64,000 bases of DNA from assembly GCA_030760725.1 (NCBI GenBank), contig JASWHV010000013.1:40334699-40398698 (forward strand), written 5' to 3'. The stretch's first letter is position 1, and each line of letters starts with the position of its first letter. Position numbers and translations under genes: made by a program. Below are positions 56,601 through 64,000 of this stretch, one piece after another. Below the pieces are notes generated by a model that was not told the DNA's origin, searched no databases, and worked only from the letters and a program-made list of their open reading frames with translations. The DNA is from Neostapfia colusana (Eukaryota; Streptophyta; Magnoliopsida; Poales; Poaceae).

Positions 56601-57870
56601 AACTCGGATTGCTCACTCTACACTCAATTTCTTGGTCTAAAATCGATGGAGGAGGTGTGCTAGGCAGTTAACATCCCGTGTGTGAAGTTTGAAACCCAAC
56701 AAACACGATTTGAGGATGAATTTTGCAATTCCTTACCTCAAGGTCCGTTTCTGCTGCCCGCGAGAAAAACTTGATATTCTCCCTCTGTGATCAATGGCTA
56801 GGGCTGAGCTTCGGATGTGAGCAACTAGGCTTGTAGGTGCACCAATGGGGTGGCTTGCTTGGGTGTGATCCCTCCTGGTTTGGGCTGTCCACGGTGATCA
56901 GTTTTGGTTCCTTGAGTTTGAACACGGGAGCAGCAGCAAGCAAGCCGTTTCTAGGCGCAAGAAAGCATGGAACAGCGGAGGAAGGGTGCTAGCCGGCCAG
57001 AGCACTCATGGGCGAAGGTCTTTGCTGTGGGAAGCTCGGGCAAAGGTTGCTCAATGGCTCTGGTGTGGTCAGGTGAACAGAGCACGACGGCTGTTCGTGT
57101 TTCACGGGAGCACCCCACAGAGGCTGAGCTCGAGCTGGGAGAAGCGAAACGGCTTTGTTGCCCTCGTGTGTGGTGATCAGACCAGCCACCGATCAAGCAA
57201 AACCAGGAGCTGGCCTCGGTGAATCGTCTGTCGACGCCGGCTGATGGAAGGTGGCACGCGTACAACAGTCGCTGGAGTCGGTTGCAATTTTGTGAGACTG
57301 ACTGGTGGGGTCCACAGCTACAATTTTTTTGCTTCTTATTCCACAATTCGATTTTAAATAGCAAATGACCTCCAAATGTGATCAAACTTGGAGGATAGGT
57401 CAAAAGGATTACGAGGAACTCAAATCTGAAATCAGATTTTGAAATTGAGTTTGTTTGATTCAAAGTTTGAATTTAAATGTACACTCATTTAATCCTCGGA
57501 ATAAATAGTATATGAAATCTAAATTTCTCCAAATTTGAAACTTAGGCTCTTGAATACATGAGAAATGCATCTATGATCTCACATATAGGCCTTTGGACAA
57601 TCTGAATAGCAATCCTTTCAAAAGATTCAAAAGGGTATTTAAATTTCCTCCACTCTTCTCATAGAAAAGGTTCACATGAGTTAAAGTTTTTGGAGTATAA
57701 TTCTTTCCCCTATGTTAACATGTGCTGATCATGGGCTAGAGAAATTTTTTAACTCCCTCACATGTCCATATTTGTGTTCATCATTTCATGTAACACAACT
57801 ATTGTCATTTATCGCCTTAACTTTATTTTATAAGTTGAAATCAAACTTTACAAAAGTTAGGGCTGTTACA
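53679..57870 (-). repeat. B LTR3 (4192 bp), 5' LTR of the composite
   Basis: It runs from TGTGATGAAGCC to GGGCTGTTACA on the plus strand, full length, with 23 consecutive C at 56318-56340 where LTR2 has a short C tract. One hairpin arm is mutated (CGAGTTG near 54971). Chance frames at 56128-57463 mirror those of LTR1. Confidence 0.94.
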
Positions 57871-59525
57871 TGCCACAACAAGGTTTCGAGATCCAAGAGC
57901 AACTGGAACCGCAAGAACAAGGCAAGTGCCCCTTGACCATATTGATCCTATGTTTTGGGAAACTATTTTGTTTTGCGAAAAGGTGTGTGTGCTGAGTCAA
58001 ACATGATGGGAAACCCTTTTATAGGAGTTTACTAGTTTTGGTTAAACCACCCTTGTCACCAGGAAAGTTTATGAGCCGGGTATGGTTTTTACTTTTATGC
58101 TTCGCCGAGTCCATGGGATATGGGAAGCGAGATAGATGTGTCTAGCTAAGTGCACTCGTAAGATTTATGAGAAACTGATGTTGTTAATGAACATGGATCG
58201 GAGGAAGATCTAGGCAAGCCTGGGTTTGCGAATGAGGTAGAAAGAGATGGTGGTTTACTTGCTGTAGATCTAAGGACCGGTTCATGCGAGCACATGCCAG
58301 GATAACAGTGCCACCACAAGGCCAAGTTTGGATGCGGCTTAGCTGAGTAATAAGGTAAGTTGCTAGATTGTTATGGACCGTGGAAGGCCCGGGGAATGGG
58401 AGTCGAGTGAGGACTGCCCTGGGAACTGCATTGCACAAGAGGGGGGCCCGTGGGTGGGAGAATTGGAGATTCTAGCCTGCCGGTGAAATCTTAGTGAGTC
58501 CATACATCTAGTAGCCCCTTTGTAAAGGCCATTTTGTGATCTCTTGGCCATACACCAATGGTTGTGTACTGGTATAATGGAGGTTCTGCAGTCGCTGACG
58601 GGTGACGAAATCACATACTTGTGGGTAAAGAGGTGCAAACTCTGCAGAGTCTAAAACTATCATGATAGCCGAGCTTACGGTCACGAGCGCCTGGCCAACT
58701 TCCATGATTAGTTGGGATGGTTATTGGCTATGGTTATTGGTTATGGTTTTGGATGGTTTGGTTTTGGTTTGGTTTTTGGGACTGTTGAGTCCGGGTGATA
58801 AGATTGGTTGCATGACTGTTGAGTCATGGCAACGAGATTGGTCTCGGTGTGAGACGGAGTTGTTTATGAGAAGAAATGGTAGCGAATACGATATGGTATT
58901 TGTGATATGGTAGCGAATACGAGAAGGTATTCGTGAGCAAGAATGAGGTTGATTAATGTCTGGTTGGGACATGGAAGGTAATAAACATAATGGAGGTATG
59001 ATTGGTATTTTAATACATGTTCGAATTACATTCACTTTAAGATAAGTTGCTATTTTATAGTGGTTTTTGATAAATAACTTTGCTTTCTGAAATGAGCCTT
59101 TTTATACCTTCCTTGTTGTGAGCTACATATCATATTTTCCCGCACTTGCCGAGTACATCATTGTACTCAAACTTGCATTATTATTTCATCATCAGCAACA
59201 GGATAAGATTACTATGAAGACCAAGTGGAGCATTAGGCGTGTAATCTGTCCTCAACCTTGCCTGTGGGGATGGAGTAGAGATGGAGCCGCTGCTGCTTAG
59301 ATTGCTTCCGCATTAGTTAGAAGACTTCCGCAGCTAGAATAAAGACTTCTGCCGTGAGCATGAGTCCAAGACTCATGAGATATTGTAATAAACTCTGTTA
59401 TTCATGGTCATATATATTCTGAAATTCAGTTTTTGGATGGTGTGTATATGTGTGATGAACATCCTGGGCACACATATGCATCAGTTCTCGGTTTCGTGGT
59501 TTTCCACAGAATTGAGGGCGTCACA
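57871..59525 (+). repeat. A 3' LTR, right part
   Basis: It continues the A LTR after B, beginning with the duplicated TGCCA (57871-57875) and ending GAGGGCGTCACA at 59525. It matches 12600-14253 of the 5' LTR. GGAGG at 59526-59530 is the right target duplication of A. Confidence 0.95.
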
Positions 59526-59813
59526 GGAGGCAACACGTGTCCAGCAGGCCGGACCTCGCCACCTTCTGTTGAGGCGAGCTCCTAGCCTGCCACGTGGCCA
59601 ACGGTGCTGGACCTCACCCTCCTCCGCAAGGATGAGCTCCGAAGGCACCACGTGGCCAGCAGGCCACAGGAAGTGTCGACGATGCCCCTCGGTGAACTAG
59701 ATCTGGCTCTTTTCAGCTATCTTTCTAATTCTTTATCCCGTTCTAATTCTTTTAAAATGTTTCTCTATATGAAATATGTATGCATGCAAGAATTACGAAG
59801 TTGAGGGTGTTAC
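59526..59813 (-). repeat. A-prime LTR, right part
   Basis: It continues the A-prime LTR after A with three more ACGTG modules (59533, 59589, 59647). It then has the reverse complement of the A LTR start (TTTTAAAATGTTTCTCTATATG, GAGGGTGTTAC). The expected last base A is T at 59814. This end is the transcription-upstream end of the LTR. Confidence 0.85.
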
Positions 59814-60142
59814 TGGGGGAAATTTGGGAATGCTCATTTCAGCTATCTTTTTTTCCATTTCTCACCATTTCTATGTTCCTTTTTCCATTTCTACATTCCC
59901 CTCTCCATTTCTATGTCCCATTCTCCATTTCTATGTCCCATTCTCCATTTCTATATTCCCTTCTCCATTTCTATGGTTCTTCCTCCATTTCTATGGTTCT
60001 TTCTCCATTTCTATGGTTCTTTCTCCATTTCTATAGTTCTTTCTCCATTTCTAGGGTTCTTTCTCCATTTCTACTTCTTTTACAATGCTTCTCTACATGA
60101 AAAATGTATGCAATGCATGGTAATGAATTTGAGGGTGTTACA
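59814..60142 (-). repeat. Outer LTR end of a further A-like element 'G'
   Basis: A second, diverged copy of the A-family LTR start: CAGCTATC (59841), TTTACAATGCTTCTCTACATG (near 60080) and GAGGGTGTTACA ending at 60142. Between them is a 20-bp minisatellite. It ends exactly where the E integrase frame begins, so it is the right border of an insertion into E. The rest of G is not identified in the window. Confidence 0.7.
59865..60084 (+). repeat. 20-bp minisatellite, 11 units
   Basis: CCATTTCT recurs at exactly 20-bp steps from 59865 to 60065 with no length change. Variation is confined to the second half of each unit (for example ATGGTTCTTTCT, ATGTCCCATTCT). Open frames through it are repeat translation. 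Confidence 0.95.
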
Positions 60143-60600
60143 GAACTGGTACTCCACGAAGGATTTGGGAAATGGTCTCAGGATGTCCAACCCCACACAG
60201 CGAAGGGCCATGAAGGCGGGATCATCTGCAACATCTACGCTGGTGTGTGGATCTGCTTAGCATGGAACTGGCACACCTTGCATCTCTTAACAAGGTTGAT
60301 GGCATCTTGGAGAGCTGTCAGCCAGTAAAAACCATGCCGGAAGGCTTTACCGACCCGAGTGCAGCAAGATGCATGATTCCCACACTCGCCTCCATGGATC
60401 TCTACGAGCAGGTCACAGCCCTCCTCCCGGGTGATGCACCGCAATAGGATGCCATTAGCGCCATACCGGTAGAGATCCCCTTCTATCAGCGTGTATCTCT
60501 TAGCCAACCGAGCAATCCGTTCAGTGGATACACGTTCATCGGGAAGGAAATTGTCTTTCATGTAGTCCCGGATCTCTGAGATCCATGCGTCGGGACCTAC
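60143..60600 (-). pseudogene. pol: E integrase N-terminal zinc domain and start of core
   Basis: It reads NFLPDERVSTERIARLAKRY, LYRYGANGILLRCITREEG, then the zinc domain with H at EIHGGECGNH and C..C in CKVCQFHAKQIHTP. Past a stop at the end of that stretch and a one-base shift, GLDILRPFPKSF begins the catalytic core with its first Asp, and the frame is then cut at 60142 by the G LTR. The spacing and the KVCQFHAKQ motif are typical of Tat-type integrases. Confidence 0.85.
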
Positions 60601-60789
60601 TTGAGCACTTCGTTCTTAAGCGCTGAGTTGCATGGGGTCTCTGGTGACGCTTACGATCCTTCACGAGCGCCATGGTAACATGGCCATCGGGTTGGTCCCG
60701 CCCCCTTCACCTGGTTTGGCTGGGCAGGCGGTAGGTCACAGCAACTTCCATTCAAAGACCCCCTCAGCCACCGAAGCCCAAGTGGAAGC

Positions 60790-61200
60790 CTTCGTTGACA
60801 GGTCGTCAGCTATTGTATTATTGGCACGGCCAACATGACACAAGTCCAAGGATAATAAGTCCTTCTCCAACTTCTATACTTGGAGGAGATAGGCTGCAAG
60901 CTGTGGGTCATTGCAGCAACACTCTCCCTTGACTTACTTGATGATCAACTGAGAATCACCCTTGACCAACAACTGTTGGACGCCAAGGGACAATGCGGTC
61001 CTTAACCCGAAGATGAGAGCCTCATACTCCGCCATGTTGTTGGTTGCCTTGAAGTCAAGTCGCACCATGTATTTGAACTGCTTTCCGGTTGGTGTAATGA
61101 TCAGAACCCCCGCTCCGGCACCTTGCTTATGTGAGGAGCCGTTGAAGAAGAGAGTCCAATAGGGCCCAGTGAAGACCGGAGCCCTGGATTCTAGTTCACC
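60790..61200 (-). pseudogene. pol: E second (plant-type additional) RNase H
   Basis: The minus strand reads PYWTLFFNGSSHKQGAGAGV, then ATNNMAEYEALIFGLRTALS, GDSQLIIK and GRANNTIADDLSTKAS. These match the D-E-D-D pattern of an RNase H, except that the first acidic position is Asn (FFNGSS where FxDGS is usual). Two in-frame stops lie after QLIIK and after YLLQV. This extra domain is separate from the RT-linked RNase H at 61207-61990. Confidence 0.8.
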
Positions 61201-61206
61201 GATGTC

Positions 61207-61990
61207 CTAGCCCCCTGGATGGCATGGTGGTAGAGTCCACTCTGCCACGAAGTTAGCTATCACATGGATTTTCACCACGTGGCGCGGTAAGAAGTCCATC
61301 TTGAACTCCGCCAACTCCGCAACCCATTTAGCTATGTTTCCAGTGGCATTGGGGCTGTGGAGGATGGTTCTCAGTGGGTATGAGGTAACCACCGAGATCT
61401 TGTGTGCTTGGAAGTAATGGTGCAACTTTCTTGATGTAATGAGGACTGCATAGAGCAGCTTCTGCACCTCCAGATATCTTGTTTTGGCATCGTGGAGGAC
61501 CTCGCTGATGAAGTAGACCGGACGCTGGATAGTCTGGACCATCCCGGAGGGTTCCGAAGCGTCTTCTTGTAGAGGTCCGGGACTCGAGGGTCCCCGGCTC
61601 TCGGGCTCGGGACTGCACTGTGGGAGCTCGGACCCAGATGCACACTGGCTGAGACCCGACTAGTTCTTCTTGGGGAGGTCCGGGACTCAAGGTCCCCAGG
61701 CCCTGAGGTCCGCGACTGCATTCTGGGAGCTTGGACCAAGATATGCATTGATCATAAGGTCCACTCATTTGGGACCGGATTATCTCCCCATCCCAAGGGA
61801 CTCTTGCAGAATCTGAGCCCTAGGTCTTTAGACCAACGACAGCAGGAGCCTTTACTGGGACTTGAGGCCGATGGAGTTCTGGCCGCTCCGCAACCAGAAC
61901 CATGCTCACGACTCAGTTGTGGCGGTGATATAGAGGAGTAGAGGCTCGCCTTGTTCCAGCGCCACCGTGATTGGTAGCGTTGTGAGGAAC
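61207..61990 (-). pseudogene. pol: E RT-linked RNase H with a repeat-bearing insert
   Basis: It begins near EPLLLYITATTES and resumes with IQRPVYFISEVLHDAKTRYL, QKLLYAVLITSRKLHHYFQ, VTSYPLRTILHSP and VAELAEFKMDFLPRHVVK. Between the two parts lies about 300 bp of low-similarity, Pro/Gly/Arg-rich sequence containing a direct repeat of about 100 bp (61561-61642 and 61663-61748). Several in-frame stops occur. The domain is an evident relic. Confidence 0.75.
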
Positions 61991-62900
61991 TTTTTCAGCT
62001 CCTGGAATGCCTCATCTGCCTCCTAGGTCCATACGAATGGACCAAATTTGCGTAGAAGCTTGAAGAACGGAAGATCCCGCTCGACCATTCCAGAGGTAAA
62101 CAGACTGAGTGCAGCCAAGCATACGGTAAGCTTCTGCACGTCCTTGATGCAGGCAGGGGGCCTCATCAGTTCTATCGCCTTAATCTTCTCCGGGTTAGCT
62201 TCAATTCCTCGGTGTGAGACCAAGAAACCGAGCAGCTTCCCGGTAGAGACCCCGAAGACACAGTTGTCTGGGTTCAACTTCGTGCGTGTCGAACGCAGTC
62301 TGTCGAAGACTAGGGCTAGGTTGTCGAGCAGAGATACTTGCGACTTAACCTTTACTACGATGTCATCGACATAAACCTCTACCAGGTAGCGAATGAGGTT
62401 CCCGAATGTTTTGTGCAGTGCATGCACAAAAGTGAGAAGGACATTCTTAAGACTATAAGGCATGGACATATAGCAGTATAGACCATCTACTGTGATGAAG
62501 GCGGTATGTTATTCATCTTCCCAAGAAATAGGTATCTGGTGGAAACCTGAATAAGCGTCTAGGAAACACAGTAGATCACAGCCGGATGTAAAATCGACTA
62601 TTTGGTCTATACAGGGGAGAGGGAACGGATCCTTTGGACATGCCTTATTGAGGGTGGTGTAGTCGATGCACATGCGTAGCTTCCCGCCAGCCTTGGGGAC
62701 GGCAACAGGGTTGGCCAACCATCGTGGATGGTGGACCTCTCGGATGAAGCCAGCGTCGAGCAGCTTCTTGATTTATTCACGGATGAAGTCTTGCCGCTTG
62801 ATGGATTACTTTCGAGGCTTCTGTTGGACTGGCCTGGCTTTGGGATGGATCTACAGTTGGTGCTCAATCACCTCCCTGGGGATCCCGGGCATTTTCGATG
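61991..62900 (-). pseudogene. pol: E reverse transcriptase
   Basis: It reads KMPGIPREVIEHQL at the N-terminus, LDAGFIREVHHPRWLANPV, VPKAGGKLRMCIDYTTLNKA, CPKDPFPLPCIDQIVDFTSG, LDAYSGFHQIPI and the catalytic VEVYVDDIVVK, followed by the thumb (TKLNPDNCVFGVSTGKLLGF). At least five in-frame stops are present, one directly after WEDE and four in the first ~60 codons. The YVDD box is intact. Confidence 0.85.
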
Positions 62901-62901
62901 G

Positions 62902-63395
62902 TTACCATGCAAACACATCAACATTGGCACGGAGGAAGGTGACGAGCGCGTCTTCATATTTGCCACCCACGCCCCCGGCGATTCGGGAGGTCTGGGCGAC
63001 ATCAGGACTGATTTGGACGACCTTGACTGGTACGTCCTCATGGTTCGAGGGCTGCACACGGGGTGCAGATGTCACCCCTCGCTGACGCATGCTTGGAGGC
63101 GGCCGACTAGCTTCAGCGTGACCGGAAGTGGCCTCCTGTGCTGCTTCTAGCGCTTGGAGCTTTTCCGGCGCTGAGACAGCCGCGGTGCGGTCACCGTGTA
63201 TCTTGAGGATGTCACTCGGGGTTGGCATCTTCAGGACTAAGTAGCCGTAGTGGTCTACCGCCATGAACAGGTACAGAGCTGGTATGCCGATTATGGCATT
63301 GAAGCGGAGTCTGACCTCCGCAACATCGAAGACGACGCTTTCCGTACGGTAGTTCTCAAGCGTCCCGAATGTCACCGGGTGCGAGATGCTACCAC
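62902..63395 (-). pseudogene. pol: E protease C-terminal part and protease-RT linker
   Basis: It reads SHPVTFGTLENYRTESVVFD, FNAIIGIPALYLFMAVDHYG, LVLKMPTPSDILKIHGDR and EKLQALEAAQEA, then a linker, and ends FLRANVDVFAW before a stop at 62902-62904. These motifs are typical of Tat polyproteins after the protease active site. The active site itself should lie at higher coordinates, but from about 63396 the sequence is unrelated repeats, so the protease is truncated. Confidence 0.8.
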
Positions 63396-64000
63396 ACAGG
63401 AAGATTGGGCACGTGTCAGCACCGGAGCTGTCCTTAGCAGAGAGGTGGCTCTTAGCCAAGAGACATGTGGAAGCCCCGGACCTCACCTCAGCGGGGAGGC
63501 CCGGACCGGAGCCCAGAGCACGTGCCAGCACCGGAACTGTCCTCAGCAGGGAGGTGGCTCTGAGCCAGGGGACACGTTGCAGCCCCGGACCTCACCTCAG
63601 CGGGGAGGCTCGGACCAGAGCCCAGGGCACACGTCAGCTCTAGAACTCAAGCACACGTGGCAGCCCCAGGGCTGAACTTTGGGCCAAGGACACGTGGCTA
63701 CGCTGGGTTCGCCTCAACAGGGAGGCGAAGCCCAGGCTGTCTTTTACCCACTACGCGGGGGTACCCGGTCTGCAGGGTACTGATAATTTTTATTCTACCT
63801 ATTTAATTGTCGTGATTATTTTTGTTTTGGCTTCACAAGTTGATTTTCTATCATCTATAAAGAATTTAAAGTCATTCGAGTCACGGTTTGCACGTTACAC
63901 GTGAGTTTGTGCAACATGTGGGATTAGTTCTTCAATCGGGTAGATCAGACTGACTTTTACTTTTGTTTTCTATTATAACTTGAGTTTTACTCAACCTATT
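63396..64000. repeat. LTR-like stretch 'H' with ACGTG repeats
   Basis: Bases 63404-63700 hold modules with GCACGTGTCAGC, GACATGTGG, GCACGTGCC, GACACGTTGC, CACACGTCAGC, ACACGTGGCAG and ACACGTGGCTA, spaced about 25-58 bp and alternating with GGACCTCACCTCAGCGGGGAGG. They resemble the A-family array. Bases 63760-64000 are AT-rich with a TATAAAG near 63857. The orientation and element are not resolved, and no gene is seen. Confidence 0.5.

Larger units (their letters stand above)
20750..57870 (-). mobile_element. Composite three-LTR chromovirus element 'B' (LTR1-internal1-LTR2-internal2-LTR3)
   Basis: A single TGCCA duplication flanks the whole 37,121-bp block. Three copies of one LTR (20750-24936; 31205-34101 plus 39280-39467; 53679-57870) alternate with two internal regions in the same minus orientation, each with PPT, pol, gag and PBS. 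After removing solo LTRs F and D, internal2 is 6263 bp against 6268 bp for internal1. This is the layout expected from unequal crossing-over between LTRs of one insertion. The chromodomain-bearing integrase places it among chromoviruses. Confidence 0.92.
11085..59525 (+). mobile_element. Full-length chromovirus LTR retrotransposon 'A' (Tekay-like), split by insertion B
   Basis: Order: 5' LTR (11085-14253), PBS (14257-14269), leader, gag (14727), protease, RT, RNase H, integrase with C-terminal chromodomain-like segment (ends 19218), PPT (19215-19229), 3' LTR (19230-20749 and 57876-59525). Without B and its duplicated 5 bases the element is about 11.3 kb, and the two LTRs are 3169 and 3170 bp. 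By eye the first ~345 bp of the two LTRs differ at about 16 positions, so it is not very recent. The coding region has one stop, one frameshift and one small deletion. Confidence 0.95.
60143..63395 (-). mobile_element. Degenerate Tat-lineage Ty3/gypsy element 'E' (protease to integrase)
   Basis: On the minus strand, protease end, RT, RNase H, a second RNase H and the integrase start follow in order. Most of the segment lies in a single frame broken by more than ten stop codons. Two RNase H domains are characteristic of the plant Tat lineage. It is truncated in protease on the right and interrupted by G in the integrase core on the left. It is the oldest-looking element in the window. Confidence 0.85.

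Noticed and set aside
59855..60084. CRISPR-like regular repeats
   Set aside because: Units are contiguous with no unique spacers, in a plant retrotransposon context.
59776..60260. Three overlapping open frames coding Phe/Ser/Pro-rich, membrane-like proteins
   Set aside because: They are the three frames of a 20-bp minisatellite, whose 60-bp superperiod keeps all frames open together.

Overview
The window looks like intergenic DNA of a large plant genome, most likely a grass (inference). It is filled with Ty3/gypsy LTR retrotransposons primed by initiator-Met tRNA, with long 3-4 kb LTRs, chromodomain integrases and GC-rich LTR segments. I see no host gene, tRNA or rRNA gene. Every coding segment belongs to a retroelement, and most are broken by stops or frameshifts.

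Layout from left to right. 1-7616: minus-strand Tekay/Del-like chromovirus 'Z', cut by the window edge, with RT-RNase H, Gag-protease, an extra upstream frame (orf0), PBS and a 3.4 kb 5' LTR. 7617-11084: minus-strand remnant 'A-prime' (partial LTR, PBS, long LTR). 11085-59525: plus-strand chromovirus 'A' with 3169-bp LTRs and perfect GGAGG target duplications, inserted into the A-prime LTR. The 3' LTR of A is split by a 37,121-bp insertion, 'B' (20750-57870, duplication TGCCA). B is minus-strand and has the form LTR1-internal1-LTR2-internal2-LTR3. Its middle LTR has lost about 1.1 kb and carries an inverted 5.2 kb piece of another element, 'C' (34102-39279). Its second internal region contains two solo LTRs, 'F' (42872-46676, minus) and 'D' (49515-53647, plus). 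57871-59525: rest of the A 3' LTR. 59526-59813: rest of the A-prime LTR. 59814-60142: outer end of another related LTR ('G') with a strict 20-bp minisatellite. 60143-63395: old, heavily mutated minus-strand Tat-lineage element 'E' with two RNase H domains. 63396-64000: an unassigned LTR-like stretch ('H') with CACGTG repeats.

The implied order of events is E first, then G in E, A-prime in G, A in A-prime, B in A, and finally F and D in B. Z entered the A-prime/G remnant independently. TSDs, internal lengths and LTR lengths fit this model: the two B internal regions are 6268 and 6263 bp once F and D are removed, and the A LTRs are 3169 and 3170 bp once B is removed.

Points of interest beyond ordinary nesting are the three-LTR tandem, the inverted filler from C, a 55-bp-spaced array of ACGTG (G-box/ABRE-like) motifs upstream of the A-family TATA box, a 7-7-7 hairpin kept in four LTR types, an orf0 upstream of gag in Z, and a Gag in B without a visible zinc knuckle.
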